Source: Arthrobacter sp. 131MFCol6.1 (GTDB taxonomy: Bacteria; Actinomycetota; Actinomycetes; Actinomycetales; Micrococcaceae). From it: 63,972 bases of DNA. Shown here one piece after another: positions 8,736-16,387 of this stretch. Both the position numbers and the translations under genes were made by a program. The stretch lies in the NCBI RefSeq assembly GCF_000374925.1, contig NZ_KB895557.1, positions 1-63,972 on the forward strand. Reading direction: 5' to 3'. Every line of letters begins with the position of its first letter. The stretch's first letter is position 1. The notes beneath the pieces are model-generated. The model was not told where the DNA came from and made no database searches. It saw only the letters and a list, made by a program, of their open reading frames with translations.

Positions 8736-9431
8736 ATGACGGATCTGATCGATACCACGGAGATGTATCTTCGGACCATTCTGGAACTTGAAGAAGAAAA
8801 CATCGTTGCCCTCCGCGCCCGCATCGCCGAACGGCTCCGCCACTCCGGCCCCACTGTGTCCCAGACCATCGGCCGGATGGAGCGCGACGGGCTGGTGGTT
8901 GTTTCCGGCGACCGGCACCTTGAGCTGACGGAAACCGGACGGAAACGCGCAATCGGCGTCATGCGCAAGCACCGTCTGGCCGAACGCCTCCTCGCGGACG
9001 TGATCGGGCTCGACTGGGCCTACGTCCATGAGGAAGCGTGCCGCTGGGAGCATGTCATGAGCGAACGCGTCGAGCGCAGAATCTTTGAGATGCTCAACCA
9101 CCCGACAGTCTCACCCTACGGAAACCCGATTCCAGGGCTTGCGGATCTTGGCGGCGTGCCCAACGGCGCCCCCGTGGACAGGGCCGTGAACCTGCTGGAG
9201 GCCATGGCCGGCTACGGTGTGAGCTCCCGGGTTACGGTCAACCGGCTCGCGGAGCCGATCCAGGTGGAGCCGGAGCTTCTTGCCCAGCTCGACGAGGGCG
9301 GAATCAGGCCAGGCGCGCTGGTCTCGCTGGAGCGGGTGGGGGAGTACATCTCGGTCCGCGTGCCCGATATCGAAGGTGCCCTGGAGTTGCCGCCCGAGGT
9401 TGCCGCGCACGTGTTTGTAACAGTCGCCTGA
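8736..9431 (+). CDS. DtxR/IdeR-family iron-dependent transcriptional regulator
   Basis: A 231-residue metal-activated repressor. Every metal ligand of Corynebacterium DtxR is present at the same number: Met10, Cys102, Glu105 and His106 (primary site) and His79, Glu83 and His98 (ancillary site). The winged helix spans about 5-65 (SGPTVSQTIGRMERDGLV is the recognition region), the dimer and metal domain about 66-140, and an SH3-like FeoA domain about 150-230. Such proteins sense Fe2+ and repress siderophore and uptake genes. The ATG at 8736 follows GAGGAG. An iron-box-like sequence lies about 100 bases upstream. IdeR is the likely orthologue; a Mn-sensing role cannot be excluded. Confidence 0.92.
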   Translation: MTDLIDTTEMYLRTILELEEENIVALRARIAERLRHSGPTVSQTIGRMERDGLVVVSGDRHLELTETGRKRAIGVMRKHRLAERLLADVIGLDWAYVHEEACRWEHVMSERVERRIFEMLNHPTVSPYGNPIPGLADLGGVPNGAPVDRAVNLLEAMAGYGVSSRVTVNRLAEPIQVEPELLAQLDEGGIRPGALVSLERVGEYISVRVPDIEGALELPPEVAAHVFVTVA

Positions 9432-9516
9432 CCAGCCACTCCGCGCCGGTCATGGGACGACCCATGAGTTGTACACAATTGCGATTACGGATTTATTACC
9501 GGGCGGCTTAATCACC

Positions 9517-9522
9517 TATAGT
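9517..9522 (+). promoter_or_regulatory. candidate -10 box for first riboswitch transcript
   Basis: TATAGT at 9517-9522 is a near-consensus -10 element directly before the riboswitch. No good TTGACA is found 17 bases upstream. A TTGTAC with a weaker -10 further upstream is an alternative. Confidence 0.35.
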
Positions 9523-9524
9523 TA

Positions 9525-9787
9525 GTGGCCAGTACCGATACCAAAGCGTTACCTGATCCGAAGCCGAACCCTGCCAGCGGATCAGTCGCAGAACCACCTC
9601 CTGGCAGGGGCGGGGGAACCACTTTCGGCTGCTACTTCGGCAGCCTTGGGGTGAAGTCCGTCAGCGGCAAGCAGCTTCCACCGAAGGATCCCATGGGGAT
9701 GCCTCTGTGCCTGGCTGCTTGCAACGGCGGACCGGGTCTTTGATCTCTCTGACCCGAATCCGACAGCTAACTCCGCAGGCCATCCAG
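9525..9787 (+). promoter_or_regulatory. c-di-AMP riboswitch (ydaO-yuaA type), copy 1
   Basis: The conserved ydaO-type blocks occur in order: GGGGCGGGGGAACCA (from about 9604), CCTTGGGGTGAAGTC (about 9643), then CCCGAATCCGACAGCTAAC and CGCAGGC (9750-9781). GTGGCC at 9525-9530 can pair with GGCCAT at the 3' end to form P1. This RNA class binds cyclic di-AMP and usually lowers expression of cell-wall hydrolase or ion-transport genes. It directly precedes an M23 peptidase gene. A strong alternative pairing CCTGCCAG/CTGGCAGG also lies in the 5' half. Confidence 0.88.
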
Positions 9788-9800
9788 AGAGGAACCGTTC

Positions 9801-10622
9801 TTGACCACCCAGACCGCCAGGGGCCGTCGCCGCGCGACCGGTCCCGCTCCGGAGCCGCGGCCCGTCGTCGCTCACACGGCCGAACGCCCGCGTGACGTGC
9901 ACCGCGATGAACGGCGTCACCGGCGCAGCCCGTTCCGCCAGGTCACGGACTTTGCCGCGGCCAGCGGAGTCGGGCAGAAGGCCGGGATCGCGCTGGCCGC
10001 AACTGGTCTGGTTCTCACCGTGACGGTTCCCGTCACGAGTCCGGTGATGGCTTCGAATCCGGGCGGATCCGGCGCGCTCACCGCTGCCGTGCAGCCGGAT
10101 GTCACGGCTGCCGCCGCCGCAAAGGTTGACTTCAACCGCACGGCCGTCACCACGAAGGGTGATCCGGACGGGAAGCTCAAGCAGTTGCTGAGCGCCCAGT
10201 CTGTGGGCACCATTACCCGCGCGGCATCGGCGGGCACCCTTGGTGCGCCGCTGGACCAGCTGGTCACGGCCTCACCCTTCGGCTACCGCGTCAGCCCCAT
10301 CACTGGGGGCGCGGGGGAGTTCCACCGCGGCCAGGATTTCGCCGCCCAGTGCGGCACGGCGGTCCACGCGGCCGCCAGCGGCACCGTGACCTTCAACGGT
10401 TGGCATCCCTTCGGCGGCGGAAACCGCGTGGTCATCGATCACGGCAACGGCCTGGAGACCACGTACAACCACCTGTCCTCGGCCTCGGTCCAGGTCGGCC
10501 AGAAGGTTTCCCGCGGTGACGTCGTCGCCATGAGCGGGACCACCGGCGCCTCCACGGGCTGCCACCTTCACTTTGAAGTGATGGTCAACGGCGACGTCGT
10601 TGATCCGCTCGGCTGGCTCTAA
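9801..10622 (+). CDS. secreted M23 (LytM-type) peptidoglycan endopeptidase
   Basis: A 273-residue protein starting at TTG 9801, with GAGAGG upstream just past the riboswitch. A basic N-terminus (about 1-50) leads into a hydrophobic stretch (IALAATGLVLTVTVPVTSPVMA, about 63-84) that acts as a long signal sequence. After a linker, residues ~165-273 are the M23 zinc domain: HRGQDF (first His and Asp ligands) and HLHFEV (catalytic and third-ligand His). These enzymes cut peptide cross-links in the wall and help growth or division. The c-di-AMP riboswitch ties its expression to turgor/wall signalling. Confidence 0.92.
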   Translation: MTTQTARGRRRATGPAPEPRPVVAHTAERPRDVHRDERRHRRSPFRQVTDFAAASGVGQKAGIALAATGLVLTVTVPVTSPVMASNPGGSGALTAAVQPDVTAAAAAKVDFNRTAVTTKGDPDGKLKQLLSAQSVGTITRAASAGTLGAPLDQLVTASPFGYRVSPITGGAGEFHRGQDFAAQCGTAVHAAASGTVTFNGWHPFGGGNRVVIDHGNGLETTYNHLSSASVQVGQKVSRGDVVAMSGTTGASTGCHLHFEVMVNGDVVDPLGWL

Positions 10623-10672
10623 ACAAGACGATGGGCTGCTCTCAAGTTCCCGTGACACGCCGTGATCTGAAT

Positions 10673-10701
10673 GTGACATTGGATCCGGACTGCTGTAGGG
10701 T
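10673..10701 (+). promoter_or_regulatory. candidate sigma-A promoter of second riboswitch unit
   Basis: GTGACA (10673-10678), a 17-base spacer, and TAGGGT (10696-10701). Transcription would begin near 10708, just ahead of the hairpin at 10710 and the second riboswitch. Confidence 0.5.
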
Positions 10702-10709
10702 TTGAAGCA

Positions 10710-10732
10710 CGCCAACTTTTCCGAAGTTGGCG
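10710..10732 (+). terminator. 9-bp hairpin between M23 gene and second riboswitch
   Basis: CGCCAACTT pairs with AAGTTGGCG around a TTCCG loop. It could end the M23 transcript, or be a stabilising 5' stem of the next transcript, which would start almost exactly at its base. No T tract decides this. Confidence 0.45.
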
Positions 10733-10744
10733 CTCTTGAGTGGA

Positions 10745-10916
10745 TTGCCTAGCTCTGCCACCGCTCAAGGTCCGTTCGCATTACATCGTCTGGCAGGGGC
10801 GGGGGAACCAATTTTGGCCTTCGAAAGAAGGCCTTGGGGTTAAGTCGCAAAGCTTCCCAGGAAGCAGCGCGGCCGGGTGACTCCCATCCGAATCCGACAG
10901 CTCACCTCGTAGGCAT
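10745..10916 (+). promoter_or_regulatory. c-di-AMP riboswitch (ydaO-yuaA type), copy 2
   Basis: It has the same blocks as copy 1: TGGCAGGGGCGGGGGAACCA (10791-10810), GGCCTTGGGGTTAAGTC (near 10829), ATCCGAATCCGACAGCTCAC and CTCGTAGGC. TGCCTA at 10746-10751 pairs with TAGGCA at 10910-10915 as P1. It precedes a short reading frame and an NlpC/P60 gene. Confidence 0.88.
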
Positions 10917-10933
10917 TGGGAGAGGCTACTTTC

Positions 10934-11122
10934 GTGTCTTCACGCCACAATTCTGCGCGCATGCGCACCGGCGAGGCTCTGTCGAGCCCGCTGGAATCCA
11001 CATCACGTGCCGCCCTTGCCGGCGCCCGGATTGGATCACGTTCCGCAGGCTCAATCTCTACCGAGCCCGGACAGCATGCAGTTTCCGCTTTTGGCGCGTC
11101 TTCGCAGTACACCCTTCGCTAA
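10934..11122 (+). CDS. small Ser/Arg-rich ORF directly behind riboswitch 2
   Basis: A 62-codon frame starting GTG at 10934 with GGGAGAGG 8 bases upstream, in exactly the position relative to the riboswitch where the M23 gene has its own GAGAGG and TTG. The product (VSSRHNSARMRTGEALSS..., ending ASSQYTLR) is Ser-, Arg- and Ala-rich with no signal or membrane segment and no family I recognise. It ends 102 bases before the NlpC/P60 start. It could be a leader peptide, a small protein under c-di-AMP control, or a decayed N-terminus. Good ribosome site, unknown function. Confidence 0.4.
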   Translation: MSSRHNSARMRTGEALSSPLESTSRAALAGARIGSRSAGSISTEPGQHAVSAFGASSQYTLR

Positions 11123-11224
11123 GTAACCCATTTCGGGGCGATCCGGCGTACCCCCAAGATGCCGGAGCGTCCTCAGTCCGTGCCCGAAAGCGCGCGGTCC
11201 AAGGATCACGAAAGAGAGAACTTA

Positions 11225-11983
11225 ATGACTACTCGTGCAAACGTTGCACGGCACCGCGCCGAGGTCACCAAGACCAACTCGCTGGCTGTTATTGCTAAGG
11301 CTGTCGGCGACAACGCCGGCGGCGTGGGCCGTCAGGCCGCGGTCATCGCCGCAGCTTCCGGTCTGGTCCTGACCAGCGGAATCGCAGCCAACGCTGCTGA
11401 AACCAATGTTCAGCGCGAATCCACCTCCGCTTCGGCCCTGGAAGTCCAGTCCGCAGCTCCGGCCACCATCTCGGCCGCTTCCACCATCGCGATCTCATAC
11501 GAGAAGCCCGCCGTGACCACCACGCCGGCTCCCGTCGTCGAGGCTCCCAAGCCCGTCGTGAAGGTCCAGGACGCTACGGCCTCCCGCGCCGGCGGCACCG
11601 AGCTTGGCGTCAGCGGCGGCGTCGCTGCCCAGGCTCCGGCCGGCATCGGAAGCGGCGCTGGCGCGACCATCGCCGCCGCTGCCTACGCACAGATCGGCGT
11701 GGCGCAGGACTGCACCGCCCTCGCCACCAACGCACTGGCCGCGGCCGGCATCCACTACCACGGCTGGCCGGCAGGTTACCTGTCCCTGGGCCGCACCGTG
11801 AGCGCCGGCGAGGCACGCCCGGGCGACCTCGCCTACTACCAGAACGGCGGCGTGGGCATGGCTCACATCGCGGTCTACGTCGGCAACGGCATGGCAGTGC
11901 ACGGCGGCTGGAACGGCGGCACCACCGCGCTGTACAGCGTAAACGTCGGCTCCGGCCCGGTCTTCATCCGCGTCGGCGCCTAA
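11225..11983 (+). CDS. secreted NlpC/P60 cell-wall peptidase
   Basis: A 252-residue protein from ATG 11225, with GAGAG upstream. The N-terminal region has a hydrophobic segment (about residues 36-58, ending IAANAAETN) consistent with a Sec signal. A Pro/Ala/Ser linker (about 60-140) precedes the NlpC/P60 domain: catalytic Cys in VAQDCTALA, the GDLAYY turn, His in MAHIAVYVG, and the third residue in AVHGGW. Such enzymes hydrolyse gamma-D-Glu-diaminopimelate bonds in stem peptides. The upstream c-di-AMP riboswitch suggests co-control with the M23 enzyme. It ends before a strong terminator. Confidence 0.9.
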   Translation: MTTRANVARHRAEVTKTNSLAVIAKAVGDNAGGVGRQAAVIAAASGLVLTSGIAANAAETNVQRESTSASALEVQSAAPATISAASTIAISYEKPAVTTTPAPVVEAPKPVVKVQDATASRAGGTELGVSGGVAAQAPAGIGSGAGATIAAAAYAQIGVAQDCTALATNALAAAGIHYHGWPAGYLSLGRTVSAGEARPGDLAYYQNGGVGMAHIAVYVGNGMAVHGGWNGGTTALYSVNVGSGPVFIRVGA

Positions 11984-12003
11984 GCACGAACCCCAGCTTT
12001 TCG

Positions 12004-12033
12004 AAAGACCCCCGCCTGCAGGCGGGGGTCTTT
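12004..12033 (+). terminator. intrinsic terminator of NlpC/P60 gene
   Basis: AAAGACCCCCGCCTG (12004-12018) is followed directly by its exact reverse complement (12019-12033), then TTTG; a GC-rich stem with T residues. Confidence 0.9.
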
Positions 12034-12202
12034 TGCGTTGCCGCGCAGTGAACTTTCCGCGCCGCGGACTGCGCCGGTGAAAAAATATTCGGTGATCCGG
12101 CACTTGAGTGTTTACTCTTGTGTTGTCGATCCATAGCCCGACCATGCAGAGGGCAGCCGGCCCTCGTGCCGCTGGCGGGTGCGGCCGTGAAGAGGTATGC
12201 GG

Positions 12203-12703
12203 ATGCGCACTCTCGTTCTGAATGCTGGATATGAACCGCTGGCGGTCATCACCTTCCGCCGGGCGCTCGTCCTTGTCCTGACCGGAAAGGCCAGCGTGGT
12301 GGCCGAAGGGGACGACCCCGTTGTCGGCCCGCAGGACATTTTGGGCCGCCCGTCCGTGATCCTGCTGAACCGCTACATCCGGCCCAGGTACAACACGATG
12401 ACTGCGGTGAGCCGCCGCGGCGTGCTGCGCCGGGATGCCCACCGCTGCGCGTACTGCGGCAAGGCTGCCCACACCATCGACCACATCCAGCCCAAGTCGC
12501 GGGGCGGAGCCGACTCCTGGGAGAACCTGGTGGCGGCCTGCCTGCGGTGCAACAACGCCAAGAGCGACCATACGCCGGCGGAGATGGGCTGGAAGATCGG
12601 TTTTGTTCCGGGCCCGCCAAAGGGCGCCATCTGGCAGATCAAGGAACTCGAGAAGCCGACGCCGGCCTGGGATCCGTTCCTGCTGCCTGAATCGGCTGCC
12701 TGA
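12203..12703 (+). CDS. HNH endonuclease domain protein
   Basis: A 166-residue actinobacterial HNH protein. Residues ~1-65 (MRTLVLNAGYEPLAVITFRRALVLVL, then VILLNRYIRP) are the conserved helper domain of this group. The HNH/zinc module follows: CAYCG, HTIDHIQPKSRGG (metal-binding Asp-His), NLVAAC, CNNAKSD (final Asn/His-like). The ATG at 12203 has AGAGG at good spacing; the ATG at 12197 would be too close. This family is widespread, conserved in place in many actinobacteria and not tied to a mobile element here. The target DNA is unknown; it may be a housekeeping repair nuclease. Confidence 0.88.
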   Translation: MRTLVLNAGYEPLAVITFRRALVLVLTGKASVVAEGDDPVVGPQDILGRPSVILLNRYIRPRYNTMTAVSRRGVLRRDAHRCAYCGKAAHTIDHIQPKSRGGADSWENLVAACLRCNNAKSDHTPAEMGWKIGFVPGPPKGAIWQIKELEKPTPAWDPFLLPESAA

Positions 12704-12801
12704 CCCGCCTCCTGGCCTGCTGCCTTGTCAGCTGGTGGGATTGCTGCCGGCGCACGTCACGGCTTGCTCGGCGGCCGCCGGCGCCGCGCTAGGCTGAAGC
12801 G

Positions 12802-13473
12802 ATGGAGTTCGATGCCATCATTCTCGCCGGGGGACGGGCCTCCCGCCTCGGCGGCGTGCCCAAATCCGGGCTGATCTTCGACGGCGCCACCCTCCTGGAG
12901 CGGTCACTGCGGGCCGCGGGCGCGGCGGCGCGCACCGTCGTCGTCGGCCCCGACCCCGGGGGTCTGCCCGGCGGCGTCCTGACCTGCCGTGAGGACCCGC
13001 CCTTCGCAGGGCCGGCCGCAGCCATCGCCGCGGGCCTGGCTGCCCTGGCCGCCGACCGCGCAGGCCGGCGCACAGCCGCCGCGCCCTTTACCCTGGTTCT
13101 GGCGTGCGACATGCCGCGGTCCGCCGACGCGGTCCGCGCTCTGGCCGAGGCGCTGGCCGCACACGCCGCAGGTCCGCCGGAACGGGACGGGCCCGACGGC
13201 GTCATGGCAGTCTCGGCCGACGGCCGGAAGCAGCCGCTCGCGGGCTTTTATGGCACGGCTGTGCTACAACGTTCCGTCGCCGACGCCGCGTCCCGGAACA
13301 GGCTGGAAAACGCGTCGGTCTTCGCCCTTCTTGCTAGGCTGGACGTGCGGGAAGTTCGCGTTCCCCCGGGTTCCACGGACGACGTCGACACCTGGGATGA
13401 CGCGTCCGCACTAGGGGTATCCGGCAGGATTCCCGACGGCGGTCCGGGCTCCGGCCCGGCTCTGCGCAGCTGA
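12802..13473 (+). CDS. mobA: molybdenum cofactor guanylyltransferase
   Basis: A 223-residue nucleotidyltransferase that joins GMP to molybdopterin to make MGD, the form used by formate dehydrogenase and related enzymes. The GTP-binding start IILAGGRASRLGGVPKS carries the LAGG and Arg/Lys signature; LACDMPR holds the metal-binding Asp; KQPLAGFY is the downstream substrate motif. TAGGCT ends 6 bases before the ATG, so it may be transcribed from a -10 giving a leaderless message. It lies ahead of DUF6457, moeA and fdhD, a clear molybdoenzyme maturation group. Confidence 0.9.
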   Translation: MEFDAIILAGGRASRLGGVPKSGLIFDGATLLERSLRAAGAAARTVVVGPDPGGLPGGVLTCREDPPFAGPAAAIAAGLAALAADRAGRRTAAAPFTLVLACDMPRSADAVRALAEALAAHAAGPPERDGPDGVMAVSADGRKQPLAGFYGTAVLQRSVADAASRNRLENASVFALLARLDVREVRVPPGSTDDVDTWDDASALGVSGRIPDGGPGSGPALRS

Positions 13474-13494
13474 ACTCGACCATGGAGGCAAACG

Positions 13495-13782
13495 GTGAAA
13501 AGCCAGGATGAAACACTGGAAGACTGGTGCCGTGCCCTGCTCCAGGCCCTGGAGCTGGACGACGTTGAGATTGACGTGAATGAGGTCCTCGCCCTGGCCG
13601 GCGTGGCCGCCCATTCCGTGGTGCGCCCCGCGGCGCCGCTGACTACGTTCATTGCCGGCTTTGCCGCCGGTCTGGCCTCGGGCTCCGGGCAGGCCACGGA
13701 CTCCGTGTCCATGGAGGCGGCGATGGCCGTGGCCCGCCGGCTCGCCAAGGACTACGCAGCCGCCGAAACTTCCGGGGCATGA
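13495..13782 (+). CDS. DUF6457 domain protein
   Basis: A 95-residue helical protein (MKSQDETLEDWCRALLQALEL...) of a small actinobacterial family (DUF6457) usually encoded between molybdenum-cofactor genes. Conserved features are LEDWCR..L and the VVRPAAPLTTFIAGFAAG segment. The GTG start follows GGAGG by 7 bases. Its stop overlaps the moeA start (ATGA), implying translational coupling and a role linked to Moco synthesis or insertion. Molecular function is unknown. Confidence 0.8.
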   Translation: MKSQDETLEDWCRALLQALELDDVEIDVNEVLALAGVAAHSVVRPAAPLTTFIAGFAAGLASGSGQATDSVSMEAAMAVARRLAKDYAAAETSGA

Positions 13783-15290
13783 CGGCTGCGGCCCCGGACG
13801 GCAGCGGACCCACTGCCCCTGGCAGAAACGGCGGTGGAGGCGGAGTCCGAGATGACCTCGGCGATCCCCCCATCACCGCTGACCAGGATGTAGCGGACCA
13901 GGACACCGCGGCGCAAGATGCAGCCGACCAGGACACCGAGGGCCAGGATGCGGCGGACGAGGACACCTCGGCGGAGCCGCACAGGCACCTGGCCCACACG
14001 TGGCAGGAGGCCCGGCAACTCGCGTTCGACTGCGCCGTTCCCATCCTGGCCGCCCCTGTCCCGCTGCGGCACGCGCTGGGCCGGACCCTCGCGGCGGACG
14101 TCGTTGCCCAGCAGGACATGCCCCATTACGCTTCTTCCGCAATGGACGGCTGGGCCGTCAACGGCAGCGGCCCCTGGATCCTGGCCGAACCCGGCCAGCG
14201 GCTGGCGCCGCATCAGGCCAGCACGATTGCCACCGGCGGCCTCATCCCGCCCGGGGCCAGGGCGGTGTTGCGCAGCGAAAGCGGCATCATCGGTGCCGAC
14301 GAGGACGGCCTGCCCCTCCTGAAGCTGGGCGGCACCGCGAAACCAGGGGACCCGCGCAACGGCGAGCACATCAGGAAGGCCGGAGAGGAAGCCGCCGCCG
14401 GGGACGTCCTGATCAAGCGCGGCACGGTCCTGAATCCCGCCCATCTTGCCCTCGCCGCGCTGGCCGGAAGCGATACCCTTCCCGTGCTCGGCAAGGCCGT
14501 GGTACGCCTCGTCTTCACTGGCTCCGAGGTGGTGACGAGCGGGATGCCGGCACCAGGGCAGGTCCGCGACACCTTCGGACCCCAACTGGCCGCCGTGGTG
14601 GGAATGCTCGGCGGGATCTGCACCGAAGAAGTGAAAGTCGGCGACACCTACGCCGAATGGCTCGCGGCGCTGGAGGACACCGATCCTGCCGGTGAAAACC
14701 TGCCCGCCGACGTCGTGATCACCACCGGCGGCACGGGACGCTCCGGAACGGACCACCTCCGGCGCTCGGTCGCCGAACTCGGCGGCCGCCTGCTGATCGA
14801 CGGAATCGCCATGCGGCCGGGCCACCCCGCCGTGCTGGCCGAGCTGCCAGACGGCCGTTACATCCTGGGCCTGCCTGGAAATCCGCTCGCGGCCATGATG
14901 GCGCTGTCCACGATCGGGGCCCCACTCCTCGCAGCCCTGGGGCACGGCGCGGTCCCCCCGCTGAGCGAGGTGCCCTGCGGCTCGACCATTGACGCCGATC
15001 CGGGCCGGACCCGGCTCATGCCCTTCCGGTTGCTCTATGGCATGGCATCGCCGGCGCAGCACACCGGTCCGGGAATGATGCGGGGCCTGGCCGCCGCCGA
15101 CGGTGTGCTGGTGGTCCCGCCCCATGGCGTGCAGCTGGGGGAATTGGTCCCCGCCTTCGCCCTCCCGTGGGGTGCGCCGCTGCCTGACGCTTCGGCAGCG
15201 GCCGCCGCGCAGAAGCCGGCGCCGAAGCGGACCGCCAGGAAGACCGCGGCCAGCGACGGGCCGGTGGACTGGAGTGCCCTTTTGGGCTGA
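13779..15290 (+). CDS. moeA: molybdopterin molybdenumtransferase
   Basis: A 503-residue MoeA, longer than the usual ~400 because of an acidic N-terminal extension (about 1-65) made of degenerate ADQD/AAQD/EGQD repeats. The catalytic core begins near LAHTWQEARQLAFD. Conserved blocks are PLRHALGRTLAADV, MPHYASSAMDGWAV, ATGGLIPPGA, the MoaB-like VVITTGGTGRSGTDH and ILGLPGNPLAAM, then domain IV. It inserts molybdate into adenylylated molybdopterin. A Lys/Ala tail follows domain IV. The overlap with DUF6457 shows an operon with mobA. Confidence 0.93.
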   Translation: MTAAAPDGSGPTAPGRNGGGGGVRDDLGDPPITADQDVADQDTAAQDAADQDTEGQDAADEDTSAEPHRHLAHTWQEARQLAFDCAVPILAAPVPLRHALGRTLAADVVAQQDMPHYASSAMDGWAVNGSGPWILAEPGQRLAPHQASTIATGGLIPPGARAVLRSESGIIGADEDGLPLLKLGGTAKPGDPRNGEHIRKAGEEAAAGDVLIKRGTVLNPAHLALAALAGSDTLPVLGKAVVRLVFTGSEVVTSGMPAPGQVRDTFGPQLAAVVGMLGGICTEEVKVGDTYAEWLAALEDTDPAGENLPADVVITTGGTGRSGTDHLRRSVAELGGRLLIDGIAMRPGHPAVLAELPDGRYILGLPGNPLAAMMALSTIGAPLLAALGHGAVPPLSEVPCGSTIDADPGRTRLMPFRLLYGMASPAQHTGPGMMRGLAAADGVLVVPPHGVQLGELVPAFALPWGAPLPDASAAAAAQKPAPKRTARKTAASDGPVDWSALLG

Positions 15291-15345
15291 GTCCTGGCCC
15301 GCAGCGCCGGCGTCAGGGCCGGACACGCCATCAGAATCAGACACT

Positions 15346-15400
15346 TACAATGATGGAACCAGCCAAAGATTCAAACTGCCGCAAGATTCAAACAGCGGCA
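15346..15400 (+). promoter_or_regulatory. fdhD leader with -10 box and direct repeats
   Basis: TACAAT at 15346-15351 is a good -10. AAGATTCAAAC occurs twice (15366-15376 and 15383-15393), and TGCCGC/GCGGCA flank the second copy as an inverted pair. It could be a regulator site or a leader hairpin. No database-named motif is recognised. Confidence 0.35.
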
Positions 15401-15424
15401 CGACATGTTGCTTAGGAGCACCGG

Positions 15425-16297
15425 ATGGGCCGTGTGACACAGCGCCGCAAGGTGCACAAGATCGTCCTGGACGGGTCCCCGCAGGCCCTCGAATTCCCGG
15501 TCCGGCACCGGGAGGACGTCCTTGCCGTCGAGGAACCGCTGGAAATCCGGCTCGGCAACATGTCGTTCTCCGTCACCATGCGAACGCCGGGCAATGACTT
15601 CGACCTCGTCGCTGGCTTCCTCGTCTCGGAGGGGATCATCTGGGCTCCCGAACAACTGGTCTCGCTCAGGTTCTGCGCCGGCGAAGACGCCGATGGCATG
15701 CAGACGTTCAACGTAGTGGAGGCGCAGCTCCGGCCCGACGTCGTACGGCCCGAGACGGGACGCAACGTCTTCACCTCCAGTTCCTGCGGTATCTGCGGGA
15801 CGGACTCGATCGATGCCGTGCGGAAGTCCTCGCACTACAGCCCGGCACAGGATCCGCTGACCGTCCCCGTGGAAACGCTGGCGGCCCTCCCGGATGCCCT
15901 CCGGTCCGCCCAGGAGGTCTTCGAGGTCACCGGCGGCGTGCACGCCGCCGGACTCTTCAGGATCTCCGACGACGGCTCGGCCGAGTTGCTGTGCCTGCGC
16001 GAAGACGTGGGCCGGCACAACGCGGTGGACAAGGTGGTGGGCTGGGCGCTCCGCGAAGGCCTGCTCCCGCTCCGGGGCACCGTGTTGCAGGTGTCCGGCA
16101 GGGCATCGTTCGAGCTGGTCCAAAAGGCTGCCCTCGCCGGAATCCCGGTCCTCGCCGCGGTCAGTGCCCCCTCCAGCCTGGCCGTCGAGCTCGCCGAGGC
16201 CAGCGGGATGACCCTGGCCGGGTTCAGCCGCGGGACCAGCCTGAACGTGTACGCTGGCCAGCAGCGCGTCGCGGTTCCGGCGCCCGCGGCCGGCTAG
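15425..16297 (+). CDS. fdhD: formate dehydrogenase accessory sulfurtransferase
   Basis: A 290-residue FdhD. The catalytic CxxC is in SSSCGICG near residue 120; DFDLVAGFLVSEGI, TGGVHAAGLF, REDVGRHNAVDK and VSGRASFELVQKA are family signatures. It carries sulfur from a cysteine desulfurase to the bis-MGD cofactor so that formate dehydrogenase becomes active. No formate dehydrogenase subunit is in this window. GGAG precedes the ATG. It follows moeA by 134 bases with its own promoter-like leader. Confidence 0.93.
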   Translation: MGRVTQRRKVHKIVLDGSPQALEFPVRHREDVLAVEEPLEIRLGNMSFSVTMRTPGNDFDLVAGFLVSEGIIWAPEQLVSLRFCAGEDADGMQTFNVVEAQLRPDVVRPETGRNVFTSSSCGICGTDSIDAVRKSSHYSPAQDPLTVPVETLAALPDALRSAQEVFEVTGGVHAAGLFRISDDGSAELLCLREDVGRHNAVDKVVGWALREGLLPLRGTVLQVSGRASFELVQKAALAGIPVLAAVSAPSSLAVELAEASGMTLAGFSRGTSLNVYAGQQRVAVPAPAAG

Positions 16298-16342
16298 CGG
16301 CAACAGTTGGCCAACAGGTTCTCCGCGGCGTAAGTTTTATCC

Positions 16343-16359
16343 ATCGATTGGAAATCGAT
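16343..16359 (+). promoter_or_regulatory. 17-bp palindromic operator upstream of mannosidase
   Basis: ATCGATTGGAAATCGAT has perfect 7-base arms (ATCGATT/AATCGAT), 29 bases before the start of the alpha-mannosidase gene. It is a plausible LacI-, ROK- or GntR-type site; no matching regulator gene is adjacent. Confidence 0.45.
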
Positions 16360-16387
16360 CGGACCCCCAGCGCTGAAGAGGATCACA

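Noticed and set aside
9525..9743. 72-codon frame over the first riboswitch
   Set aside because: It lies wholly within conserved riboswitch sequence and has no ribosome site.
12203..12703. HNH gene as a restriction or phage element
   Set aside because: No methylase, phage or transposon genes adjoin it; the family is a widespread single-gene actinobacterial type.
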